Origin: Adhaeribacter soli
GTDB taxonomy: Bacteria; Bacteroidota; Bacteroidia; Cytophagales; Hymenobacteraceae
NCBI RefSeq assembly: GCF_008727925.1
Contig: NZ_VTWT01000008.1
Coordinates: forward strand, 145,427 to 209,426
Reading direction: 5' to 3'
Length of the DNA stretch: 64,000 bases
Both the position numbers and the translations under genes were made by a program. Below are positions 24,642 to 32,994 of this stretch, piece by piece. Position 1 is the stretch's first letter. Every line of letters begins with the position of its first letter. The notes under the pieces were generated by a model, which was not told the DNA's origin, searched no databases, and saw only the letters and a program-made list of their open reading frames with translations.

Positions 24642-25286
24642 ATGCGTAAACTTCTACTATTCTTCGTTTTCTGGTTTTACTTATCTCCGGTTATTTCCCA
24701 GGCACAGGGTATCGGTCCCATGCACCTCCGGTACCATAGCCCGGGCGTGACCAACCATCTGGAGCTGATTGCTCAGGTGATGATCCCCTCTCAACCTTCC
24801 TATCGGATCAGCCATGATTCCTACATCAGCAACGACACCCTTTATGTAGCTACCTGTTATTTTGCCGGCATGCAAACCGCCCCCATAACGTTTACCGATA
24901 CCATTTCGCTGGGCTCAATAGCTGCCGGCATTTCTACGCTTCATTTTAAGATTTCTGATTCTGTATCTCCGCAGTGTATAGTGGTTAGTTCAGTTACTAA
25001 AATTCAGCCCTTTGCAATTCTTGGACCTACCGGCATAAAAAGCGACTTAGAAAAACCAGTCCTAGTAATTTACCCCAACCCGGCTAAAGATTTACTTTTG
25101 GTAGAAAATGCAGCGATCAATGCTTTCGCGATCCGGGATATTTCGGGCAGGCTGATCCGAAAACAGAATTTCTTCCCAGAGCTGGACCGGAAATTAGATG
25201 TACGTTTTTTACCGAAGGGAATTTATTTACTGGAGCTTCATACGCTTAACGGCTCTGTACTTACCAAAAGACTGGTAAAAGAATAG
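24642..25286 (+). CDS. Secreted protein with T9SS type A sorting domain
   Basis: A 214-residue protein with a signal peptide (about 1-22) and a C-terminal type IX secretion domain (about 141-214) opening VLVIYPNPAKDLLLVENA and closing with GIYLLELHTLNGSVLTKRLVKE. The middle 110 residues contain no recognised domain but look beta-rich. Such proteins pass the outer membrane through the type IX system and are attached to the surface or released. A strong terminator follows. Confidence 0.88.
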   Translation: MRKLLLFFVFWFYLSPVISQAQGIGPMHLRYHSPGVTNHLELIAQVMIPSQPSYRISHDSYISNDTLYVATCYFAGMQTAPITFTDTISLGSIAAGISTLHFKISDSVSPQCIVVSSVTKIQPFAILGPTGIKSDLEKPVLVIYPNPAKDLLLVENAAINAFAIRDISGRLIRKQNFFPELDRKLDVRFLPKGIYLLELHTLNGSVLTKRLVKE

Positions 25287-25340
25287 TAGAAATAAAAAAC
25301 AGATTTTACCCTTAAATCCTACCGTTTTCTTTGCTTCTGA

Positions 25341-25440
25341 AATAAAAAAGCCGCTCCGAATTTCTTCCGAGCGGCTTTTTGCCGTCATAAGATACCGTTT
25401 TTAGGCAACCATGGCTTTCCATTTCTGCGGTTTGGAATTC
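25341..25440. repeat. Duplicate of the ccmF 3' end and terminator
   Basis: This segment holds a terminator followed, at 25405-25440, by 36 bp identical with one mismatch to 27791-27826, which encodes the last residues of CcmF on the minus strand. The two copies are in the same orientation and flank the MutS-like gene and a cassette. The copy here is a remnant that encodes nothing. Confidence 0.75.
25345..25380 (+). terminator. Terminator of the small T9SS gene
   Basis: A 12-bp stem AAAAAGCCGCTC / GAGCGGCTTTTT (25345-25356 with 25369-25380). Nearly the same sequence forms the terminator near 27733-27769, as part of a longer duplication. Confidence 0.8.
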
Positions 25441-25599
25441 TGAAGTCAGCAGTTAGTTTAGTTAAAACTAATTGAAATGTTATTTCTTGCTACACCATTT
25501 TTGTTTAGTTTGCATCTTAACAGCACCCAGCAAATGAGATTAATACACTGGTCAGGGTTTATTTCTGCTGAATTTTGCTGAGAAGATAAGAAGCCCAAC

Positions 25600-27195
25600 A
25601 TGTTCAGATCGAAAGAGAAAGCCTTAATTCTGAAAAATTGCCATCAGCAGAAAACCGATACCTTTTACTTCGGCAAAATTGAACGCTACTTTTTAAAAAG
25701 CGACAAAGTAAGCTATAAGCAGGTAATTTCCGTGAAAACCTTTCAGGACCTCGACTTAGATGAAATTTTTATGCTAGCCGACCGGACTATTTCCAGGGTT
25801 GGGCAGCAATTCCTTTACCATGTTCTAAGAACAATACCAAAAGATGAAACAAGAACAGCAAGGTTTGAAAGCCTTAAAGAAACTTTCCGGGCAGATGCAG
25901 CGCTGAAGCAAACCACGCTGAACGAACTTTACCGCCTTCGCAAACCAGAAGCTTATTACATTGCCTCCTTATTCCAGGAAGAGCATATTCAGAAACCCAA
26001 ATGGTACCGGCTCATTCCAGTACTTTCGGTTTTGAGTTTTTGCACGGTTTTGCTTACTGTTTTCTATCCGCAATTTTTGTTTCTGCTGCTCATTTTGGTA
26101 GCCGGCAACTTTATTATTCATTACTGGAATAAAAATAACCTTTACCAATATGCTGGTAGCATCCCGCAATTGCTCACCCTGAACCAGGTGGTCAAGAATC
26201 TGCTTAAAACCAATGCCTTTCCCCAAACCGAGAATGTAAAGGAAGCAACCCGTTGCCTGGATGGTCTTGGCAAACACATGCGTTTTTTCACAGTAGAAGC
26301 TAAAATGCAAGGCGAATTAGGCCAGCTTAGTGAAGCAATTTCTGAATTAATAAAAGCAATGTTCCTGCTGGAACCGATCATGTTGTTTCATGTACTGCAG
26401 AAACTGGAAAAGCATCGTACGCAAATGGAGACGCTGTTTATTTTTGCAGGGGAAATCGATACCGCTTTATCCATCGATACTTTTGGTAGCAGCCTGCCTT
26501 ATTTTTGCAAACCGGAATTTACCCAAGACGCCGAAAAATATTTAAGCGCTGCTGAACTTTACCATCCTTTAATTCCGGATGCAGTCGCCAATTCCATAAT
26601 TCTTGAAAACCAGTCGGCCTTACTAACCGGTTCCAATATGTCCGGGAAGACCACTTTTATCCGGGCTATCGGGATCAATGCCATTTTTGCACAAACGTTA
26701 AATATTTGCTTTGCCCGCGAATTCAGATTACCCCGTCTTAAGATATTCTCGGCCATTAGAATTTCCGATGACCTTTTAAGCGAAAAGAGCTACTATTTTG
26801 AAGAAGTAAATACCATTAAACAGATGCTGGAAGAAAGCCGTACAGGCTACCCAAATCTGTTCCTGCTCGATGAATTATTTAAAGGAACGAATACCTTTGA
26901 ACGCATTGCGGCCGGCAAATCGGTACTCAGCTATTTAAGCAAAGAAGCCAATTTTGTTTTTATTTCAACCCACGACCTGGAACTGGCGGATTATCTGCAG
27001 GAAACTTATAACCTTTACCACTTCACCGAAACTGTAGCAAACGGTACTATCTTATTCGATTACAAAATTAAAACCGGCAGACTGAAAACCACCAACGCCA
27101 TCCGGATCCTGGAACTGAATAATTATCCGGCGGAGATTATTGAAGAAGCGAAAATGTTAGCGGAAACGATGAGAACCGTACAGGCGCTGAACTAG
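25600..27195 (+). CDS. Membrane-anchored MutS-like ATPase
   Basis: The 531 residues contain two adjacent hydrophobic helices (about 137-178) and a C-terminal MutS-type ABC ATPase: Walker A GSNMSGKT (344-351), a Q/C-loop region RISDDLLSEKSYYFEE, Walker B FLLDE (421-425) and the H-loop STHD (456-459). The mismatch-recognition and connector domains of MutS are missing, so it is not a classical repair protein. Similar membrane MutS relatives are found in Bacteroidota and their function is unknown. It lies in a segment flanked by the duplicated ccmF end. Confidence 0.88.
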   Translation: MFRSKEKALILKNCHQQKTDTFYFGKIERYFLKSDKVSYKQVISVKTFQDLDLDEIFMLADRTISRVGQQFLYHVLRTIPKDETRTARFESLKETFRADAALKQTTLNELYRLRKPEAYYIASLFQEEHIQKPKWYRLIPVLSVLSFCTVLLTVFYPQFLFLLLILVAGNFIIHYWNKNNLYQYAGSIPQLLTLNQVVKNLLKTNAFPQTENVKEATRCLDGLGKHMRFFTVEAKMQGELGQLSEAISELIKAMFLLEPIMLFHVLQKLEKHRTQMETLFIFAGEIDTALSIDTFGSSLPYFCKPEFTQDAEKYLSAAELYHPLIPDAVANSIILENQSALLTGSNMSGKTTFIRAIGINAIFAQTLNICFAREFRLPRLKIFSAIRISDDLLSEKSYYFEEVNTIKQMLEESRTGYPNLFLLDELFKGTNTFERIAAGKSVLSYLSKEANFVFISTHDLELADYLQETYNLYHFTETVANGTILFDYKIKTGRLKTTNAIRILELNNYPAEIIEEAKMLAETMRTVQALN

Positions 27196-27277
27196 AAAAC
27201 CCGAATGGTTCCTAAAGTTTTATTTGTCGGGTAAAAGCAGGCTGAAGGAAATGGTTTGTTATTTTCAACTATGCTCA

Positions 27278-27336
27278 TACGTTTATTCGCCTAATGGTAG
27301 TTGGATAAACGTAGTTATGTTGTTTATTTGGTAGTT
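27278..27336. repeat. Cassette left-end repeat E, copy 2
   Basis: ACGTTTATTCGCCTAATGGT, then AGTTGGATAAACGTAGT and TGTTGTTTATTTGGTAGTT, match copy 1 at 18893-18955 closely, including the inverted repeat of about 10 bp. Confidence 0.75.
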
Positions 27337-27356
27337 ACCTGTCATAAAAAATATAA

Positions 27357-27635
27357 TTGAGAAGAAATCTTAAAATTTTAGTAGTAGCAGTTAGTACTGC
27401 TATATTAAATGACTTAATGATAAGGTATGGTTATAAAGTCCTCGATTATACCTTTATATTTATTTGTCAAATAACTATTGAGTTTATTGCTGGTTACCAC
27501 ATTGGAATTAAAAATAAAGCCATAAAGAGTGAGAACCAAAGAGCAATTGGGATAGGATTGATTATTGGTGCCACACTGACAATAATAGAAGGATTGATTA
27601 TTCTGGTTAATATCATGAAAAATTGGCGTGGTTGA
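27357..27635 (+). CDS. Unknown small membrane protein (single cassette gene)
   Basis: About 92 residues with three hydrophobic segments and a basic C-terminus (KNWRG). It starts at a TTG (27357), with no ATG nearby. No domain was recognised. The gene is AT-rich, begins about 20 nt after repeat E and is followed by an F-type spacer, the same arrangement as the array at 18.9-20.4 kb, which argues that it was acquired the same way. Confidence 0.5.
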   Translation: MRRNLKILVVAVSTAILNDLMIRYGYKVLDYTFIFICQITIEFIAGYHIGIKNKAIKSENQRAIGIGLIIGATLTIIEGLIILVNIMKNWRG

Positions 27636-27666
27636 AAAAAAATAGAACTAATAAAATTACAAAAGG

Positions 27667-27720
27667 TAACCACACATTTACGATAGCTCCGCCACCGCAA
27701 AGCCAAGTCCGTTAGCAGAG
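27667..27720. repeat. Cassette right-end repeat F4
   Basis: It contains AGCCAAGTCCGTTAGCAG, almost the same as the end of F3 (20355-20372), preceded by TTACGATAGC. It closes the single-gene cassette opened by repeat E at 27278. Confidence 0.6.
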
Positions 27721-27732
27721 ATAAATCAACCA

Positions 27733-27771
27733 AAAAAGCCGCTCCGAATTCCTTCAGAGCGGCTTTTTTGG
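27733..27771 (-). terminator. Terminator of the ccm operon
   Basis: A stem AAAAAAGCCGCTC / GAGCGGCTTTTTT lies just beyond the ccmF stop. It is also part of the 27733-27826 copy of the duplication. Confidence 0.75.
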
Positions 27772-27786
27772 TTCTATGAAATCAGC

Positions 27787-30387
27787 TTAAGCAACCATGG
27801 CTTTCCGTTTCTGCGGTTTGGAATTCCGCATACCGTCTTCCGGGGTTTTGCCTTCTACGTAGCGGCGGTAAATGGCTAAACAGAAACCGCCGGTCATTAC
27901 GAAAACGCCGATCCACATGATGCTGATGAACGGTTTTTCCATGGCTTTCATAATGATGTAGTCTTTCTGGGTAGTTTCTACGCCGAAGCTGAATTTGTTC
28001 TGCACCGGGTCGATGTTGTTGAACGTGATCCGCACGCCCAGATCATCCACTTCGTCCGGAATGCGGCCTACCAGTTTGTCTTTGATCACGAAAACCGGGT
28101 GGATGTGGTATTCCTTGTCTTCGCCGAAGATCTTCATATCGGCTTGTACGGCCACGTCGCCGGCAGTCAGGTTCAGGTCTATGCCCTGAACGGCATTGGT
28201 TTTCTCCAGACCATAAAGCACAGCCACGTAATCGTTAATAAAGATCGTATCCTTGATCCCGATCAGGTGTTCTTTAACTTCGCTCCAGGTTCTTTCTTCG
28301 TCCGGTTTCGGAATAGAAGAAACGTGGGTGTAAAGGTCGCGGTCGGCAAACACTTTCACATCCGGAGAAGCTAAAAGGCCCATTTCCGGGTTTACCTGGG
28401 CGCGCGGCCACAAGGTAAATGTTTTGCCGTTTTTCTGCTGGTATTCTACCTGGTAATAGGTATTTTCCGGGTAAATTTCTACAGTATCGCCGGTTTTGTG
28501 CACCACCTTGCCGTCAATTTTCAGGTCGGTGCGGGCAAGCGCTTTGTACGGATCGTGGGTCTGGAAGAGCACCTGCTTGTTCACGTAATCCGGGAAATCT
28601 TTCACTTCCAGGAACTGGCCTTTGTAAGTTACTTTATACCCGTTCATTTCCAAGGGCTGGTTGCGCCATAAGAGCACGTTGTCGCGGTTCATTTCATCCG
28701 GGAATTCGCGGGAATAAAGCAGGCCCGACATGTTTTCGGAAACTACTTTGGAATAACCGGAAGAATACAGAATGCCCAGCAGGATCATGGCCATCCCGAT
28801 GTGCGCAATGGCGCCGCCGGAAAGCGTTACTTTCTTCTGGATCAGGGCCAGCATCATGCTCAGGTTCGAGAACACGGCAAACAGCGAGGTTACCAGCAGC
28901 ACTACATAGATCCATTCTTTGGTTACATCCGTAGCCGGAATCCAGCCCATTTTACCGGAAAGCAGCACCAAGGCCGAGAACAGGAACGTAAGAATTAGCG
29001 GAATGGATAAGGCATTACTGATGCTTTCCTTGTCGGTTTTACGGTACCAAAGCACCTGCGCAAACCCGGACAGTACGGCAATACCTACCCCAACCCAAAG
29101 CTGGAATTTGGTATAGTGCCCGATCTGGTCGGCCGGCAGGGCAGCATTGGTTTTCAGCCCGATAAAGCCCATAAAGGAATTATAAACCGGAATGGAAGTG
29201 GTAACCAATACCTGGAACGCGCCCAAGCAAAGCACAGCCGCGCCAATGAAAACCCAAAGCTCCGCGCTGTAAGTAGTAAGTTCTTTCTGGGTGGCCGGAA
29301 TGCTTTTCCAGCGGTAAATCATCAGACCGGCTGCCAGTACCACGAAAGCCGCCATATAAGTAAACAGCTGACCGGATAAACCTAAGTCGGTGAATGAGTG
29401 TACGGAAGCATTGCCTAAAATTCCGCTGCGGGTAAGGAAGGTAGCGTACAGCACCAGCAGGAACGAAACAATTACCAGCAGGTACGTGGTGCGTAATGCC
29501 GATTTGCTGCGCTTGTAAATGACCATGGTATGGGCGGCCGCAATTAAAGTCAGCCACGGAATGTACACCGCATTTTCAACCGGGTCCCAGTTCCAGTAAC
29601 CGCCAAAGTTCAGCGTTTCGTAAGCCCAGTAAGCACCCATGATAATACCCACGCCCATGATCATGGCTGCGAATAAGGTCCACGGGAAAGCTGGTTTCAG
29701 CCATTCTTTGTATTCGCCTTTCCAGAGTCCTGCAATGGCAAAAGCAAACGGTACCAAAGCAGCGGCAAAACCTAAGAACAGGGTTGGCGGGTGAATAACC
29801 ATCCAGTAGTTCTGCAGGAGCGGGTTCAGGCCGGTACCATCTTTGGGAATAAAGTTCGGATCCAGTTTAAATACCGGGGCATCGGGCATGAAATCGCGCA
29901 TCAGGATAAAAGGCGAAGAACCGATCTTCAGGTCGCCGATCACTACCCCCAGGATCATGGAAGTAAGGAAAAGCTGCACAAACGCGAAAACCGCCATGGC
30001 CGGCGCTTCCCATTTGCGGTTAAATTTTATCAGCATTAAGCCTAAAAGCGTATGCCAGAAGATCCAGAGCAGGAAGCTTCCCTCCTGGCCTTCCCAGAAA
30101 CACGAGATCATGTAATGGGTGGGCAAATGGTTGGAAGAGTGGCTCCAGGCGTAATGGTATTCGTAGCGGTGGCTGTAAATAATTTCGAACAAACTGAAAA
30201 TGATGCCGAAGACCGCAACCACGTGCACGATAAAAGCACCGCGGCCCAGCAATTTCCAGTCCAGGCGATCCTGCCCCAGGGGCTGCCTGAAAGAGGCCAT
30301 AAAATAAGCCAGCGCCGAAACGATTGCCGCAACAAACGCCAGGATCACGCTAAAGTGCCCTAAATCGCCGATAAATGTATTGATCAT
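27787..30387 (-). CDS. ccmF: Cytochrome c biogenesis protein CcmF/CcsA family
   Basis: This 866-residue membrane protein belongs to the haem-handling family with a tryptophan-rich WWD motif: FGGYWNWDPVENAVYIPWL (about 261-279), preceded by GLNPLLQNYWMVIHPP (186-201). These residues face the periplasm and bind haem for transfer to apocytochrome c. A long C-terminal region (about 560-800) forms the periplasmic beta domain usual for Bacteroidota CcmF. It lies last in ccmB-ccmC-ccmD-ccmE-ccmF, separated from ccmE by a hairpin-forming word repeat. Confidence 0.94.
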   Translation of the reverse strand: MINTFIGDLGHFSVILAFVAAIVSALAYFMASFRQPLGQDRLDWKLLGRGAFIVHVVAVFGIIFSLFEIIYSHRYEYHYAWSHSSNHLPTHYMISCFWEGQEGSFLLWIFWHTLLGLMLIKFNRKWEAPAMAVFAFVQLFLTSMILGVVIGDLKIGSSPFILMRDFMPDAPVFKLDPNFIPKDGTGLNPLLQNYWMVIHPPTLFLGFAAALVPFAFAIAGLWKGEYKEWLKPAFPWTLFAAMIMGVGIIMGAYWAYETLNFGGYWNWDPVENAVYIPWLTLIAAAHTMVIYKRSKSALRTTYLLVIVSFLLVLYATFLTRSGILGNASVHSFTDLGLSGQLFTYMAAFVVLAAGLMIYRWKSIPATQKELTTYSAELWVFIGAAVLCLGAFQVLVTTSIPVYNSFMGFIGLKTNAALPADQIGHYTKFQLWVGVGIAVLSGFAQVLWYRKTDKESISNALSIPLILTFLFSALVLLSGKMGWIPATDVTKEWIYVVLLVTSLFAVFSNLSMMLALIQKKVTLSGGAIAHIGMAMILLGILYSSGYSKVVSENMSGLLYSREFPDEMNRDNVLLWRNQPLEMNGYKVTYKGQFLEVKDFPDYVNKQVLFQTHDPYKALARTDLKIDGKVVHKTGDTVEIYPENTYYQVEYQQKNGKTFTLWPRAQVNPEMGLLASPDVKVFADRDLYTHVSSIPKPDEERTWSEVKEHLIGIKDTIFINDYVAVLYGLEKTNAVQGIDLNLTAGDVAVQADMKIFGEDKEYHIHPVFVIKDKLVGRIPDEVDDLGVRITFNNIDPVQNKFSFGVETTQKDYIIMKAMEKPFISIMWIGVFVMTGGFCLAIYRRYVEGKTPEDGMRNSKPQKRKAMVA

Positions 30388-30395
30388 TATTGATA

Positions 30396-30477
30396 TAGTT
30401 ATGAGTTAAAAGTTATGAGTTATGAGTTAAACAGCTATGAACAACTCATAACTTTTAACTCTGAACTCTTAACTATA
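30396..30477. repeat. Short-word inverted repeat in the ccmE-ccmF spacer
   Basis: Repeats of AGTTATGAGTTAAA (30398-30432) face CTCATAACTTTTAACT and AACTCTTAACT (30443-30476). The RNA can form an imperfect stem of more than 25 bp just ahead of ccmF. Confidence 0.7.
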
Positions 30478-30916
30478 AAGCTGCTGTCGCAGGTTTTTTC
30501 CCGTCTTCGGCTTTGATTTCGTTTTCGGTGTATTTGGAAGGGCATTTCAACAGGATCTTGTCGGCTACGAACACGTCGTTTTTCATATTGCCGGTAATAA
30601 CCACCTGTTCTGAACGCTCGAAATCCTGCGGCATCGGGTTGAAGTACACCACTTTCTGTTCGAGCTTGTTTGTATCGGAGAGGATGAAGCTAAAGTAGTT
30701 CGGATCTACCAGCGGATCGTATTGCATGCCTACAATATGGCCGGCAGGATCTTTTTTCAGGCGGCCTACCACGTGCACTTTTTTACTGTTGCCGTCTTCG
30801 GCCAGTTCCTTCGCTTCTTTAAACGAAACATAGGTGCTGGCATCGCCGGCGGTGGACATGATAATACCAATTGCCAGGGCAATGATCACGATCCCGATAA
30901 TGTGCGTCTTTTTCAT
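30473..30916 (-). CDS. ccmE: Haem chaperone CcmE, CXXXY variant
   Basis: CcmE carries haem covalently in the periplasm from the CcmC side to CcmF. The 147 residues comprise an N-terminal anchor (about 5-22) and a beta-barrel OB-fold domain. The usual haem-binding His (HxxxY) is replaced by Cys125 in LLKCPSKY (Cys125, Tyr129). This CXXXY form is known from a minority of System I variants, which use a modified pathway. Length is normal. It sits between ccmD and ccmF in the expected order. Confidence 0.92.
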   Translation of the reverse strand: MKKTHIIGIVIIALAIGIIMSTAGDASTYVSFKEAKELAEDGNSKKVHVVGRLKKDPAGHIVGMQYDPLVDPNYFSFILSDTNKLEQKVVYFNPMPQDFERSEQVVITGNMKNDVFVADKILLKCPSKYTENEIKAEDGKKPATAAL

Positions 30917-31104
30917 AATGAATTTATACTTTCTGCGCTTGCGCCACTAACAACATAAAGGCGTTATTAATTCAGCAGCGCGACTTTTTTACTCTTTTTT
31001 ATCTTTAAGAAGAAAGTAGAAGGATAAAAGATTAAGGCCTTTATTCGGGTTAAACCCTATTGTTCTTATCCTTCTACTTTCTTCCTTTTTCTTTCATCGC
31101 AGCT
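30917..31104. other. Spacer between ccmE and ccmD
   Basis: About 190 nt with an imperfect inverted repeat around 30997-31087: CTTTAAGAAGAAAGTAGAAGGATAA faces TTATCCTTCTACTTTCTTCC, again making a stem in the operon spacer. No gene is seen. Confidence 0.55.
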
Positions 31105-31341
31105 TTATCCGCGAACCTGTTTTTCCAGACGGCCAAGTTTGCGATCCAGCATGATCAGGAAAATCAGGATCCCGATCAGGATGATGCACAACACGGCTAC
31201 CACTACATAAATTTTTCCTTCGGCCCGGAGGGTATCCGCCATTTCGATGGTTTCCGGTCTTTGGGCGAAGGCCGGGTTTACGCCCAGCAGCAGCAAGAGC
31301 AGAAATACGGCGCGGGCCACAATATTTTTAAGCGTTTTCAT
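31105..31341 (-). CDS. ccmD: CcmD family protein
   Basis: The product is 78 residues from the ATG at 31341, with a signal-like hydrophobic N-terminus (VFLLLLLLGVNPAFAQ) and a second helix (KIYVVVAVLCIILIGILIFLIMLDRKLGRLEKQ). The pattern of a short membrane helix with a charged tail next to ccmC fits CcmD, which helps release haem-loaded CcmE. Its start lies 14 nt inside the ccmC end, so they are probably coupled. An in-frame ATG at 31374 would lie deeper in ccmC and is disfavoured. Confidence 0.8.
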   Translation of the reverse strand: MKTLKNIVARAVFLLLLLLGVNPAFAQRPETIEMADTLRAEGKIYVVVAVLCIILIGILIFLIMLDRKLGRLEKQVRG

Positions 31342-31990
31342 ATAAGCGGAATTTAAGATTTTCGAAGCGCACACAAAGCGTTAAGATCCAGATACCTAAG
31401 CCGATCCAACCGAGTACAGCCGGGTAAAATACCAGGCGCATGTTGCTGTCCAGGTCGTAAGCGCCAAAGCCGGGGTTGCCGCCGTTGCCGGGGTGCAGGG
31501 AATCGGTAAGGCGCGGCAGAATGAACAGCAGGGGAATTAAGGCTACAAAGGCAAAAATGTTGTACACGGCACTGATGCGGGCGCGCTGCTGCTGTTCGGC
31601 AAAAGAGCTGCGCAATACCAAGTAAGCAAAATAAATAAGCATACCAATGGCCGCTCCGTTCAGTTTCGGGTCGTTCACCCACCAGTCGCCCCAGGTAAAA
31701 CGGGCCCAGCACATGCCGGTAAGCAAGCCCAGAATGCCGTACAAAATGCCCACATGCGCTGCTTCCCTGGCTACAATGTCGTTATGGATGGTCGGGTTTT
31801 TCAGGTATTTAATGGAATACACCACCGAAATGCCCAGGATCACGATCATGCCAAACCACATCGGCACGTGAAAGTAAAGGTTGCGGATGCTTTCGTTCAG
31901 GATCGCCAGCCGCGGCACGTCGCCCAGCAGGCCCATCGTAACCGCATAAAGCAGCAGCAGCACCGTCACGATTTTCCACCAGTTTTTCAT
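31328..31990 (-). CDS. ccmC: Haem exporter/handling protein CcmC
   Basis: A 220-residue membrane protein with six hydrophobic helices. It carries the tryptophan-rich motif as WGDWWVND (100-107), where the last Trp of the canonical WGxWWxWD is replaced by Asn, a form that seems usual in Bacteroidota. His41 (FHVPMW) is in the place of a haem axial ligand. CcmC loads haem onto CcmE. Upstream, tandem TTCGTTG repeats fill the spacer to ccmB. Confidence 0.93.
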   Translation of the reverse strand: MKNWWKIVTVLLLLYAVTMGLLGDVPRLAILNESIRNLYFHVPMWFGMIVILGISVVYSIKYLKNPTIHNDIVAREAAHVGILYGILGLLTGMCWARFTWGDWWVNDPKLNGAAIGMLIYFAYLVLRSSFAEQQQRARISAVYNIFAFVALIPLLFILPRLTDSLHPGNGGNPGFGAYDLDSNMRLVFYPAVLGWIGLGIWILTLCVRFENLKFRLYENA

Positions 31991-32022
31991 TTCGTTGTTC
32001 GTTGTTCGTTGTTCGTTGTTCG
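31991..32022. repeat. Tandem 7-bp repeat (TTCGTTG) upstream of ccmC
   Basis: Four full and one partial copies of TTCGTTG end exactly at the ccmC start region. Copy number could vary between strains and influence translation. Confidence 0.75.
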
Positions 32023-32119
32023 ATTTTTGTCGCTTCCCGAACTCCGGGTTTTACTTTAAATTTAATCTCTTACCTGCGGATAACTAATCACTAATCATTA
32101 TTCACTAATCACTATCAAA

Positions 32120-32797
32120 CTAGGTTCGCCAGAGGTATGGGAACAGCATATAAGAGGTTGCAATTACAATTACATTAATAGCGCCCAGGGTTCCGAGTTC
32201 GTCCATGCTCAGGCTGCGATCCAGGCCGTCTATGGCGTTTTTGGAAAGGCTCATGAGCATTAAAAGCATAGGCGCCATTACCGGAAAACTCAGCACGGCC
32301 ATTAAGGCGCTGCTGTTGGCGGCTTTGGCGGCAATACCGGAAATAAGCGTAAGCGAGGTAGCAAACCCTAAAGCCCCCAGCAAAATCGAAACGAGGAACA
32401 TGGGCACATCTTGTACCGGGTTGCCGATAATTACCGCGTAGAAAAGAAAGCAGAGCAGCGCCAGTACCAGCATTAAAGCCGCGTTGTAGGCAATTTTGGC
32501 CAGAATAACGCCCTGGGGACTTACCAGACTGTAGAAATACAAGAGGCGACCGCGGTTTTCCTGGGTAAAGCTTTTGGAAATGGCATTCACGGCGGTAAAA
32601 AGCAGGATGATCCAGTACAAGGCATTCCAGACCGGAACCTGCAGGCCGCTGAAACGCAAACTGAAGCTCAGGTAACAGATATAAACCGTGCTGCCTACAT
32701 ACAACAGCATTCCGTTGAAGGCATATTTCTGTCTCCACTCCAGAATGAAATCTTTCTGTACCAGGTAAATAACTTCTTTCAGCAACACGTTTTTCAA
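32120..32797 (-). CDS. ccmB: Haem exporter protein CcmB
   Basis: A 225-residue permease with six hydrophobic helices. The family words include KDFILEWRQKYAFNGMLLYVG and FTQENRGRLLYFYSLVSPQGVILAKIAYNAAL. CcmB partners the ATPase CcmA in the ABC complex that drives release of haem-CcmE. No ccmA is seen in the window: the next upstream DNA is non-coding. The spacer to ccmC includes words such as AACTAATCACTAATCATTATTC. Identity is secure by sequence and context. Confidence 0.93.
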   Translation of the reverse strand: MKNVLLKEVIYLVQKDFILEWRQKYAFNGMLLYVGSTVYICYLSFSLRFSGLQVPVWNALYWIILLFTAVNAISKSFTQENRGRLLYFYSLVSPQGVILAKIAYNAALMLVLALLCFLFYAVIIGNPVQDVPMFLVSILLGALGFATSLTLISGIAAKAANSSALMAVLSFPVMAPMLLMLMSLSKNAIDGLDRSLSMDELGTLGAINVIVIATSYMLFPYLWRT

Positions 32798-32994
32798 CTT
32801 TGTTGCAAAGGTACAACAGAAAAGTTTCGAAAACAGTAAAAACCGTTTTATTCCGGAATGACAATTGTCACTATCCTTTGTTTCTAATCAAACAAAGCAG
32901 GTAAGTTTTCCGGACAAAAGACAGGCGTGAAATTCATTGATTTCTGGAGGCTTGGGTTTGCAAAAACAAGAAATTAAACAACAAATACCGAGCT

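Noticed and set aside
31328..31990. CcmC being inactive because WGDWWVND lacks one Trp
   Set aside because: The rest of the protein is intact, the operon is complete around it, and this variant appears to be usual in the phylum.
31991..32022. Tandem TTCGTTG repeat as an origin iteron array
   Set aside because: There are fewer than five copies, no DnaA boxes or replication gene nearby, and similar word repeats occur in other operon spacers.
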